The translations under genes and the position numbers were made by a program. From assembly GCA_016782825.1 (NCBI GenBank), contig JADHXT010000060.1:1-13266 (forward strand): a DNA stretch of 13,266 bases. Reading direction: 5' to 3'. Below are positions 7,708 to 13,266 of the stretch, piece by piece (position 1 is the first letter of the stretch; each line of letters opens with the position of its first letter). This DNA comes from Candidatus Brocadiia bacterium. Lineage in GTDB: Bacteria > Planctomycetota > PUPC01 > DSUN01. The notes beneath the pieces are model-generated. The model saw only the letters and a list, made by a program, of their open reading frames with translations, was not told the origin of the DNA and did no database searches.

Positions 7708-9444
7708 ATGTCGGCCACCGCCACACGAGCCAGCATAGGCCCACGGCAGCCGCTGTTCCACTTCCCGACCTTTCTTATGGCACTCGCTGCACTGGCAGGT
7801 CATGGCGCCACGGTCCGGGCGGCCTGCACGGTCCTGGCCGCTCAGTACAGCATCAGGACGTCTCGCGATCCCGGCCGCGCCACGGTGCTGATCCGCAACG
7901 GCGGCAAGGAGCCCGTCCATGTGGTTCGTCTCCTGCTGGATGGCACTCTCCTTCCGGCCTTCGGGATTGACGAGGGTTCGCCGACCCCGAAGGCGCCTGC
8001 CGACCCGGCAAAGGCGATGGCCGCGGCGCGCGTCACTTGGGCGCGACTTGACCCGCACCCCATCGCCCCCGGGCGAAGCGCCTGCCTCCGCATCCAGTTC
8101 CGAGCGAGGCCCGCCTACCCCTTCCGGCTCGACCTGCTCGGCCACGGCACTCTTGCGGCGAGATGCAAGGTCTTCCCTGTTCCCCATCCGCTCCGCATCA
8201 CGAATATCGCCTGCGACGAGGGGCTCACCGTCATCTGCATCCATGTGGAGAATGCGTCGTCCCAGCCCGAGAAGCTGAAGGCTCTGGAACTGAATGATAA
8301 GGACGTGACGGCGCGGACGTGGCGGTCCGCCGCGGTGTTGGCCGCGCACGCCAAGGAACTCTTCGTCCTCCGCGCCCCCGGCCTCCGCGCGGGCGATGCG
8401 GCGGCTGTGCGGGTCATTTTCGATTCGGGGCGCTCTGCCGTGGGGGCGGTCCGACTCCTCCCCGTCTTCCCGATCGTCTCCGAGCGGGGAGACGTTTGCC
8501 CCGACCTCGGCATTCTGGAAACGCAGGCGAACTGGCCGCCGTCCGCGAGCGCGGAGGCGCCCGCCATCCCGCGAAGCGCCAGTGCCGTTCGGATCTTCTC
8601 ATGCCCATCCCACGCGCGCGGGGACGACTGGGGGGCCGTTGCCGGCGAGAGCCTCCGTCGCGGAGCCGTCATGGCCAGGCGGGCGCCCCGCGTGCCGGCG
8701 TACCTCGCCGTCTGCCGCTCCCGGTCCGACCTGGCCTGCCCCGTCTTCGCGGGCCTGGCCGACGCCGCGTTCCTGAATCCCTGCCTGCCTCAGTACAGCC
8801 GCCGCGGTCCCGCGGATCCCCTCGACGCAGTCACCCGCGGGATGGCTCTCCTGCGTGACGCCAACGCGCCCGCGCCGTGCTTCGCGCTCGTTGCCGCGCA
8901 TGCCTTCGGCGACGCGAAGCATCCCCTATCTGCGGCCGAGCTCCGCCGCCTCACGTATGCCACTCTCGCCTGCGGCGCCCGCGGGCTCATCTATCGCGTC
9001 GCTCCCTCTCGACTCACCCCCCGGACGACGGACGCCCTCAGGCAGATCAACGAGAAGGTCAGGCCGCTCCGGCCCCTCTTCCTCCTCGCCGAGCCGATGG
9101 ACTGGGCCAGCTCGACGAACCGGCAGGTCCTGCCCCGCGTTCTACTCGCCGGCAGGGACGGCCTGCTCCTCTTCCTTCTCAATGCCGGCGACGGGAAGGG
9201 CCGCCTGACAGCGGCAGGTCCCGCCCAGGTCAGCGTCCGCATCCCCCCATGGCTTGCGTCCCTGCGTCTCTCCCCGGAGAGCGACCGCTTCGACGGCACG
9301 GCCACGGTCGAAGAGCGGCGCATCCTCGTCAAGGTGAATCGGTTCATCACCGCCGCTCTGCTGGTGTTCCGCGTTGAAGGTGCGCGGGGGAGCGGGCCGC
9401 CGGGGTCGCTCCCCCGGCCCGAAGGAAGGGAGGCCGGGCCATGA
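7708..9444 (+). CDS. Exported protein with beta-rich N-terminus and glycoside-hydrolase-like C-terminal barrel; unknown substrate
   Basis: 578 residues. GGGGAG at 7695-7700, seven bases ahead, supports ATG 7708 over the longer overlapping frame. A hydrophobic run FHFPTFLMALAALA (17-30) followed by small residues predicts a signal peptide. Residues 45-255 are beta-type repeats (RATVLIRNGGKEPVHVVRLLLDG; then LRITNIACDEGLTVICIHVENAS), two sandwich-like units. Residues 325-465 resemble the latter half of a TIM barrel from planctomycete-type glycosidase families: a segment CFALVAAHAFG, then SAAELRRLTYATLACGARGLIYR, then INEKVRPLRPLF. A beta-sandwich cap (475-555) ends the homologous part. No catalytic acid pair could be assigned. 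The last ~20 residues (Gly/Pro/Arg) fall on a strong hairpin and may be a tail added by loss of an earlier stop. The stop is overlapped by ATGA of the following remnant. The family call is by eye only. Confidence 0.68.
   Translation: MSATATRASIGPRQPLFHFPTFLMALAALAGHGATVRAACTVLAAQYSIRTSRDPGRATVLIRNGGKEPVHVVRLLLDGTLLPAFGIDEGSPTPKAPADPAKAMAAARVTWARLDPHPIAPGRSACLRIQFRARPAYPFRLDLLGHGTLAARCKVFPVPHPLRITNIACDEGLTVICIHVENASSQPEKLKALELNDKDVTARTWRSAAVLAAHAKELFVLRAPGLRAGDAAAVRVIFDSGRSAVGAVRLLPVFPIVSERGDVCPDLGILETQANWPPSASAEAPAIPRSASAVRIFSCPSHARGDDWGAVAGESLRRGAVMARRAPRVPAYLAVCRSRSDLACPVFAGLADAAFLNPCLPQYSRRGPADPLDAVTRGMALLRDANAPAPCFALVAAHAFGDAKHPLSAAELRRLTYATLACGARGLIYRVAPSRLTPRTTDALRQINEKVRPLRPLFLLAEPMDWASSTNRQVLPRVLLAGRDGLLLFLLNAGDGKGRLTAAGPAQVSVRIPPWLASLRLSPESDRFDGTATVEERRILVKVNRFITAALLVFRVEGARGSGPPGSLPRPEGREAGP
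9385..9416. terminator. Strong GC hairpin at the end of the operon, no T-tract
   Basis: A perfect 10-base stem, CGGGGGAGCG (9385-9394) with CGCTCCCCCG (9407-9416), and a 12-base loop. It lies inside the last codons of the barrel protein gene. There is no run of T on either strand, so intrinsic termination is doubtful; it could slow polymerase or protect an mRNA 3' end between the converging operon and the ModA-like gene. Confidence 0.4.
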
Positions 9445-9565
9445 ACCGCACAGCATGGGAGCTCTCCCACTCGCTCGTCAACGGGGCGCAGGACAGGCGG
9501 TCGTGGTGAGCGACAGCGGCAACCATCGCATCCAGGCCTTCGCCCCCGAGGGAACGTTCCCTTCC
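9441..9565 (+). pseudogene. Frameshifted remnant of an NHL-repeat protein gene, fifth gene of the operon
   Basis: ATG 9441 has a good site (GGGAGG at 9428-9433, seven bases before) and overlaps the previous stop as ATGA. The frame reads 14 codons to SLVN and then stops at 9507-9509. The next frame, from about 9488, reads VVVSDSGNHRIQAFAPEG, an excellent NHL repeat (consensus style: VaDtgNhRIqvF-pdG). Removing the two bases GC at 9486-9487 joins them into one NHL repeat: SLVNGAGQA leading directly into VVVSD. Similarity stops near 9560, where the 3' end of the convergent gene begins. So the intact gene, presumably a beta-propeller protein, has lost nearly all of its body and also carries a two-base frameshift. 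A sequencing error could explain the frameshift but not the missing rest. Confidence 0.7.
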
Positions 9566-9569
9566 ATGC

Positions 9570-10394
9570 TCACGGCACCATCTCGCAGATGGGACAGGAC
9601 CAGTCGCCGCGTCGGTGCAGGATGTCCTGTGCCCGCTTGCCGCACAGCGTGGCGACGAAGACCGCCGCGTCGGGATGGGCCGCGCCGTGCTTCAGCGGAG
9701 CGGCCACCACAGGGAAGGGCTCGCAGAGCTCCCGCGACAGGGGCCGCACCGCGGCAATGTCCCGCCGGAGGTCCGGCTTGCCGACGTGGAGGTCCTCCTC
9801 GTAGCAGCATTGCTCGTAGAGCACGGCGGCCTGCACCTGGCCGAGCACGAGCTGTCGCAGGGGCGAGGTCTTCGCCTTCGGCGCGACGGCGTCCAGGATT
9901 CCGAGCTTACCGAGGGCCGCGCGGGCCAAGCGCCCGGAGGTGAGCGTGGGGCGGCCCATGCCTACGGAGTTGACCTCCTTTTTCGCCAGATCGCGCAGCT
10001 CTGCGACCGTTTCCTTCGCCTTCTCCGATACGGCGAGCAGGAGTGTCTGGCGCAGGATCTCTCTTGCCGAGCCCTCGTCCACCAGCCCCATCGATTGCAG
10101 GACCTCGATCTCGCAGGGGCCCATCGCAATGTAGACGTCGGGCTTCCCGCCCGCTCGGACGCGCTTGATGAGCTGGCCTGGCGTGCCCGTGGCGAACCGC
10201 ACGGGCGTGGAGGGGCGCTTTTCCTGGAAGACTTCCACGATGCGCCGCAGCCGCTTCTCCATGCACCACGGAGCGAAGACCTCGAGTGGACGGGCCTGGG
10301 TCCCAGCCATGGCGGACGGCGGCGCGTGAAGCGCAAGGAGAGCGCCGACCACAAACATAATCCCCCGCAACGCCCATTCCGCGGCTCGTCTCAC
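9570..10394 (-). CDS. ModA-like periplasmic solute-binding protein, unusually cysteine-rich
   Basis: 274 residues from a GTG start (complement of 10392-10394). The N-terminus (basic, then IMFVVGALLALHAPPSAMA) is a signal peptide with cleavage near residue 30. The mature part follows the type II binding protein pattern of ModA: LEVFAPWCMEKRLRRIVEVF, then ATGTPGQLIKRV, then GKPDVYIA, and in the second lobe GRPTLTSGRLARAALGKLGI and a VQAAVLYEQ segment. ModA binds molybdate or tungstate for an ABC importer. The molybdate-contacting residues cannot be confirmed: the usual Ser-Leu after the first strand is replaced by PWC. Eight Cys occur (44, 94, 196, 197, 224, 251, 267, 270), including a CC pair and a terminal CPIC, unusual for this family. 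No permease or ATPase gene is adjacent. It lies divergent to a PadR-type gene, which may control it. Ligand unknown; other oxyanions or a metal are possible. Confidence 0.75.
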   Translation of the reverse strand: MRRAAEWALRGIMFVVGALLALHAPPSAMAGTQARPLEVFAPWCMEKRLRRIVEVFQEKRPSTPVRFATGTPGQLIKRVRAGGKPDVYIAMGPCEIEVLQSMGLVDEGSAREILRQTLLLAVSEKAKETVAELRDLAKKEVNSVGMGRPTLTSGRLARAALGKLGILDAVAPKAKTSPLRQLVLGQVQAAVLYEQCCYEEDLHVGKPDLRRDIAAVRPLSRELCEPFPVVAAPLKHGAAHPDAAVFVATLCGKRAQDILHRRGDWSCPICEMVP

Positions 10395-10401
10395 GAGGTA
10401 T

Positions 10402-10406
10402 CCTCC
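10402..10406 (-). promoter_or_regulatory. Ribosome binding site fixing the GTG start of the ModA-like gene
   Basis: On the minus strand GGAGG stands seven bases before GTG (complement of 10392-10394). It supports the GTG over the later internal ATG near residue 13, which would cut into the signal peptide. Confidence 0.75.
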
Positions 10407-10431
10407 AAAGGGCGTTCTCGTAGAATCGCTG

Positions 10432-10460
10432 TTGACATCCGGCCCGCCGCCGGCGACAAT
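10432..10460 (+). promoter_or_regulatory. Sigma-70-type promoter for the PadR-type gene
   Basis: TTGACA (10432-10437) is a perfect -35; GACAAT (10455-10460) at exactly 17 bases matches the -10 in four of six positions. The start of transcription would be near 10467, leaving a leader of about 16 bases. CGCCGGCG, a palindrome at 10448-10455, sits between the two elements and could be an operator, for instance for autoregulation. No clear promoter was found on the opposite strand for the ModA-like gene. Confidence 0.55.
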
Positions 10461-10482
10461 ATTAAGCCAGGAGTATAAGAGT

Positions 10483-10926
10483 ATGTCAGATACCCGGAAA
10501 AGTCAAGTGGCCGACCTCGATAGCTGCCCCTGCACGGGAGCCACGCTCGACAAGCTGATCCAGCCTGCGATCCTGACGGTGCTTGCCGAAGAGGACCTTC
10601 ACGGCTACAAGATCGCCGAGCGCCTTGCCGACATGCCGCCGTTCGAGGGGCAAAGACCCGATGTTTCAGGCGTCTACCGCTTCCTCAGGTCCATGGAGGA
10701 CAGGAGCATGGTGGTCGGAAGCTGGAACCTGTCCGAACGGGGGCCGGCGAAGCGGCTCTACAGGATCACCGCCGCTGGGCGGGAATGTCTGTCGCGTTGG
10801 GTGCATACCCTGGAGGTCTACCGGCAAGCGATCGGCGGCCTGGTGGAGATCGCGCGAGAAGCTGCGGGGACACCCAGTTGCCGCCACGGTGCCGCTCGCA
10901 GAAGCGGCACGACCAAGAAAGGATAG
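10483..10926 (+). CDS. PadR-type winged-helix transcriptional regulator
   Basis: 147 residues from ATG 10483 (AGGAG at 10469-10473, nine bases upstream). Residues 22-110 form the PadR winged helix: LDKLIQPAILTVLAEEDLHGYKIAERL is the first helix pair with the hallmark HGY, then GVYRFLRSMEDRSMV is the recognition part, GPAKRLYRITAAGRE is the wing, and a long C-terminal helix (LSRWVHTLEVYRQAIGGLVEI) should dimerise. In front lies SCPCTG, a CxC pair at 15 and 17 that could sense a metal, redox state or thiol. The family usually represses a divergent neighbour, here the ModA-like gene. The last 20 residues are low-complexity and contain a perfect 8-base hairpin in the DNA, which may be a tail. The next reading frame starts three bases after the stop. 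The family call is firm; the effector is unknown. Confidence 0.87.
   Translation: MSDTRKSQVADLDSCPCTGATLDKLIQPAILTVLAEEDLHGYKIAERLADMPPFEGQRPDVSGVYRFLRSMEDRSMVVGSWNLSERGPAKRLYRITAAGRECLSRWVHTLEVYRQAIGGLVEIAREAAGTPSCRHGAARRSGTTKKG
10889..10910 (+). repeat. Perfect 8-base inverted repeat (hairpin) at the 3' end of the PadR-type gene
   Basis: GTGCCGCT (10889-10896) and AGCGGCAC (10903-10910) pair perfectly over a 6-base loop. It lies just before the ribosome binding site of the next frame (AAAGGA, 10917-10922), so it may act as an attenuator-like or processing hairpin. No T-tract follows, so a Rho-independent terminator is unlikely. Confidence 0.55.
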
Positions 10927-10929
10927 CTC

Positions 10930-11331
10930 ATGCGTCTGCCTTACAGGCCCGAACGTATCCTGGACGAAGCTCTCGGGGGGCGTGGCCCGGGCAAGGAAGA
11001 CTGCACGTACCTGTTGGGCTTCCAGCCCGAGTCGCTCGAGGCGGCGACGACCGTGGCGGTGGCGGACACGACCTCCCGCAAGCGGTTCCATCTTCACTTC
11101 ATTCCCACCAGCAGTTCCTGGCTCAACCTGATCGAACGTTGGTTCCGCGAGATCACGGACAAACGCATCCGTCGCGGCGCGTTCAAGAGCGTCCCGGCAC
11201 TCATCGACGCCATCCTGGAGTTCATCGAGACGCACAACGACGACCCAAAGCCATTCGTCTGGAGCGCACCGGTCGACCGCATCCTGTCCAAGATCGCCAA
11301 ATGTAAAGAAGCGTTAGGGACACTACACTAG
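10930..11331 (+). CDS. Chimeric reading frame: unknown N-terminus joined to IS630 transposase C-terminus
   Basis: 133 residues. AAAGGA at 10917-10922, seven bases ahead, is a proper ribosome binding site and the start lies three bases after the PadR stop, so the first ~50 codons look like the true beginning of an operon gene. They read MRLPYRPERILDEALGG and later LLGFQPESLEAATTVAVAD, which I do not recognise and which is not transposase-like. From residue 51 the protein is IS630-type: FHLHFIPTSSSWLNLIERWF holds the catalytic Glu (residue 69) of the DDE triad, then RRGAFKSVPALIDAI and HNDDPKPFVWSA. The two Asp of the triad are absent, so it cannot transpose. It is probably a gene broken by an insertion or deletion and now fused in frame. 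Whether a stable protein is made is unknown. Confidence 0.75.
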   Translation: MRLPYRPERILDEALGGRGPGKEDCTYLLGFQPESLEAATTVAVADTTSRKRFHLHFIPTSSSWLNLIERWFREITDKRIRRGAFKSVPALIDAILEFIETHNDDPKPFVWSAPVDRILSKIAKCKEALGTLH

Positions 11332-11337
11332 TTACCT
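11081..11337 (+). mobile_element. Right-hand remnant of an IS630-family insertion sequence
   Basis: Codes for only the C-terminal third of the transposase (from FHLHF). The transposase stop lies inside GGGACACTACACTAG (11317-11331), which resembles an IS630-type terminal end; this is judged from memory. The matching inverse sequence on the left is not found, so the left part of the element has been deleted. It sits between a PadR operon and a kinase promoter. Confidence 0.7.
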
Positions 11338-11387
11338 TCCGCCAGCCGACGCGCAGTGTGCAAGACGTGGAGTCCCACCGACCTGGC

Positions 11388-11403
11388 CCCCGCCGACGCG
11401 GGG
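11388..11403. repeat. Short hairpin in the spacer after the IS remnant
   Basis: CCCCGC (11388-11393) and GCGGGG (11398-11403) form a 6-base stem over CGAC, followed by AGAATAA rather than a T-run, so at most a weak terminator. The rest of the spacer 11332-11514 shows no gene. Confidence 0.3.
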
Positions 11404-11514
11404 AGAATAAACCCGGTGCCGCCACTCCCCCTCTATCCATCCCGCTCGGATGCATGAAGAAACCCTGGGCATCTGCTGTCTGGCGGCAAGCCGCTCTGGG
11501 TTGACCGTGGCACC

Positions 11515-11543
11515 TTGACAGGGGGGGCAAAGGGCACTAGAAT
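11515..11543 (+). promoter_or_regulatory. Near-consensus sigma-70 promoter for the kinase gene
   Basis: TTGACA (11515-11520, perfect), then exactly 17 bases, then TAGAAT (11538-11543, five of six). Transcription should begin near 11550, about 32 bases before the ATG at 11582. It is the best promoter in the window. The leader has only a weak ribosome site (GGGGA, 11569-11573). Confidence 0.7.
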
Positions 11544-11581
11544 CGTCGCCGTCGGTGGGGAGCTATCCGGGGACGCATCGT

Positions 11582-13266
11582 ATGGCGAAGCATGCCGCCA
11601 AGTGCCCGAAGTGTGGCCACCGTGTCGATTTCGATACGGCGGTGGGCGACCACATCATCTGCTCGGGGTGTGGCGCGAAGCTCCGCGCGCCGAGCAAGGC
11701 GGAACGGTCCGCAGGCCCCGAAGACCCCACGCAGGGCGGCGCTCCCCCTTCGGCCGGTGACCCGTTGATCGGCCAGACCCTCGGCGAGTTCGTCATCGAA
11801 TCGGTCCTCGGCCGGGGCGGCATGGGCGCCGTCTACAAGGGCACCCAGCCCTCTCTCGGGCGCTCTGTGGCCATCAAGGTCCTCCCCGAACGCCTCGCCA
11901 GCGACGCCAGCTTCATCGAGCGGTTCCACCGCGAGGCCCGCGCGGCAGCGGCGATCAATCACCCCAACATCATTGAAGTTTACTCCATCGGCAAGGACAA
12001 GGGCCACGAGTATATCGCCATGGAGTTGGTGGACGGCGAGTCGCTCCGGGACGTGCTGCGCCGCGAGGGCCGCATCCCGCCCGACCGCGCGCTCGAACTG
12101 ATGAAGCAGGTGGCCGACGCCCTCGCCGTGGCCCACGCCCAGGGCATCCTGCACCGCGACATCAAGCCCGACAACATCCTCCTCACGAAGCGGGGCCGCG
12201 CCAAGGTGGCCGACTTCGGCCTCGCCAAGCAAACCGACACCGACGTGTCCATCACGATCACTGGCCAGACCCTCGGCACGCCGCTCTACATCCCACCCGA
12301 GGCCGCGCAGGGCGCAAAGCTCGACGCCCGCTCGGATCTCTACTCCCTCGGCGCCACCTTCTACCACCTGATGGCTGGCCGGCCACCTTTCAAGGGAGCC
12401 ACCGCCGCAGAACTGATCATCAAGCATGACCAAGCGAGGGTTGCGCCGCTCCAGCAGGTGGCGCCCGACGTGGCGCCTGCCTTCGCCCGCATCATCCACC
12501 GCCTGCTCCGCAAGAAGCCGGCCGACCGCTACCCGGACGGCTGCGCCCTCCTCGAAGCCCTCCAGCGCGTCGAGGCTCATGTGGCACAGCCGCCCTCGGC
12601 TGTGGCTGCTGCATCGCCCGACGCAACCACCCCCACCCAGCCACCGACGACTCACGCGCCCCACCCAGAGCGCCACCCCGCCAAGAAGGGCAAGCTCCTC
12701 CTCCTCGGCGGCCTCGCCGGCGCCGTGGCCCTCATCATCGTTCTGATCCTCGCCCTCGGCGGCAGGAAAGGCACCCCACCCCAAGCCAAAGCTCCTTCTT
12801 CCCCCTCTTCGCCTTCCCCCTCTTCGTCTACACCCCCGAAACCAGGCACCCGGCACCCGAAACCTTCTTCTCCCGCCGTTCCTCGGCAGGAGAAGAACGC
12901 CGCCCTCTGCCTCCAGTACGCCCGCCAGTGCGTCGCCAAGGAGCTCTGGAGCCAGGCCCAGGGCTACCTCGACCAGCTCAAGGCCAAGTATGGCGCCACG
13001 AAGTTCGCCGCCGACAGCCGCGCCGCCATCGCCGCCGTCCAGGCCCAGGTCACCGCCGCCCTCGAACCGAAGGCCCCACCGCCCAAGAAGCGACCTCCGC
13101 CCAAGACAGAGGCACCCCCGGCCAAGAATCGGCCGTCGCCTAAGACAAAGACACCCCCCGACCCGCCCGTGGCGTCCGAGCCGACGCCACCCGCGCCCGA
13201 ACCGCGGGCCGATGGGGGGGCTGCGGAGAAGGCTGTAGCCGCATATGCGGAGCAGTCGGCGAAGGT
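11582..13266 (+). CDS. Zinc-ribbon, membrane-anchored PknB-type Ser/Thr kinase (3' truncated by window edge)
   Basis: 561 residues visible, no stop reached. Residues 8-30 form a zinc ribbon: CPKCG, then CSGCG, with Cys 8, 11, 27 and 30. The kinase domain (about 67-332) has every catalytic element: loop GRGGMG (77-82), Lys99 in VAIK, alpha-C Glu118, HRDIKPDN (Asp193), DFG (211-213), GTPLYIPPE (PPE in place of the usual SPE) and Asp252. A Pro/Thr-rich linker leads to one membrane span, about 371-393. The outside part has a small helical stretch (QEKNAALCLQYARQCVAKELW, then LKAKYG) and a Pro/Lys-rich low-complexity run (about 498-550). It should phosphorylate cytoplasmic proteins in response to an external or wall signal; targets are unknown. 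The zinc ribbon and kinase are cytoplasmic, the TPR-like tail is outside. The gene follows its own promoter and is not part of the operons upstream. Confidence 0.92.
   Translation, partial: MAKHAAKCPKCGHRVDFDTAVGDHIICSGCGAKLRAPSKAERSAGPEDPTQGGAPPSAGDPLIGQTLGEFVIESVLGRGGMGAVYKGTQPSLGRSVAIKVLPERLASDASFIERFHREARAAAAINHPNIIEVYSIGKDKGHEYIAMELVDGESLRDVLRREGRIPPDRALELMKQVADALAVAHAQGILHRDIKPDNILLTKRGRAKVADFGLAKQTDTDVSITITGQTLGTPLYIPPEAAQGAKLDARSDLYSLGATFYHLMAGRPPFKGATAAELIIKHDQARVAPLQQVAPDVAPAFARIIHRLLRKKPADRYPDGCALLEALQRVEAHVAQPPSAVAAASPDATTPTQPPTTHAPHPERHPAKKGKLLLLGGLAGAVALIIVLILALGGRKGTPPQAKAPSSPSSPSPSSSTPPKPGTRHPKPSSPAVPRQEKNAALCLQYARQCVAKELWSQAQGYLDQLKAKYGATKFAADSRAAIAAVQAQVTAALEPKAPPPKKRPPPKTEAPPAKNRPSPKTKTPPDPPVASEPTPPAPEPRADGGAAEKAVAAYAEQSAK

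Noticed and set aside
10866..10880. GGGGACACCCAGTT as a left end of the IS630 element
   Set aside because: It is in the same orientation as the right end rather than inverted, matches only partly and lies inside the PadR coding region.
11501..11529. TTGACC as an upstream -35 for a second kinase promoter
   Set aside because: At 17 bases downstream there is only GC-rich sequence (GGGCAA), with no -10; the TTGACA 14 bases later fits far better.
11570..11581. An upstream GTG (11555) as kinase start
   Set aside because: It is in frame but only a few bases after the predicted transcription start and without a ribosome site; ATG 11582 directly precedes the zinc ribbon.
11537..12856. A 439-codon minus-strand frame opposite the kinase
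   Set aside because: It covers the kinase promoter and all kinase motifs; the translation is a shadow without domain similarity.
1..13266. CRISPR arrays, tRNA or rRNA genes, attachment sites, replication origin
   Set aside because: I saw no regularly spaced repeats, no cloverleaf with T-loop signature and no rRNA-like block on either strand.

Overview
High-GC bacterial DNA, probably from an uncultured member of the Planctomycetota or a relative such as Hydrogenedentota, Sumerlaeota or Lentisphaerota. The clues are a zinc-ribbon, membrane-anchored PknB-type kinase, exported 'sulfatase' with a Pro-Ser-rich WTMPS active-site segment, large exported TPR proteins, a carbohydrate-binding-like module, an acidic GP-x-G-x-DG-x-x-GT-x-DD motif, and an NHL repeat. 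No rRNA, tRNA or marker gene is present, so the assignment is only a guess from protein style.

Layout. (1) 3-2215, plus strand, visibly lower in GC: the 3' end of a metzincin-type zinc metalloprotease, then a 594-residue exported protein with a beta-sandwich-like front, a helical TPR-like middle and an NTF2-like rear. (2) 2216-2499: gene-free leader with an extended -10 promoter. (3) 2500-9444, plus strand, very GC-rich: a compact operon of four exported proteins (CBM-like/TPR protein, TPR protein with a Pro/Ala linker, Tat-type sulfatase-superfamily enzyme, glycoside-hydrolase-like barrel protein). Junctions are short, and one is an ATGA overlap. A fifth operon gene starts by another ATGA overlap at 9441 but survives only as a frameshifted scrap of one NHL repeat. 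(4) 9570-10926: a ModA-like periplasmic binding protein (minus strand) divergent from a PadR-type regulator (plus strand) with a good promoter between them. (5) 10930-11331: a short reading frame with its own ribosome binding site whose first ~50 codons are unrelated to transposase and whose remainder is the C-terminal end of an IS630-family transposase, apparently an insertion or deletion scar. (6) 11515-13266: a near-consensus sigma-70 promoter and a zinc-ribbon Ser/Thr kinase that runs off the window.

How they may work together. The four-gene operon looks like an envelope or secreted assembly: two TPR scaffolds, a sugar-binding-type module, an alkaline-phosphatase-superfamily enzyme whose nucleophile position is Thr rather than the Cys/Ser needed for formylglycine, and a barrel protein of glycosidase type. 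It could act on an extracellular glycan or a phosphodiester-bearing polymer; this is inference from architecture only. The ModA-like/PadR pair looks like a solute-binding and regulation module that has lost its ABC permease and ATPase, or never had them nearby, next to a transposon scar. The most notable points are the Thr-type sulfatase operon, the frameshifted NHL remnant explained by two extra bases, the cysteine-rich ModA-like protein facing a CPC-bearing PadR protein, and the chimeric IS630 fusion.
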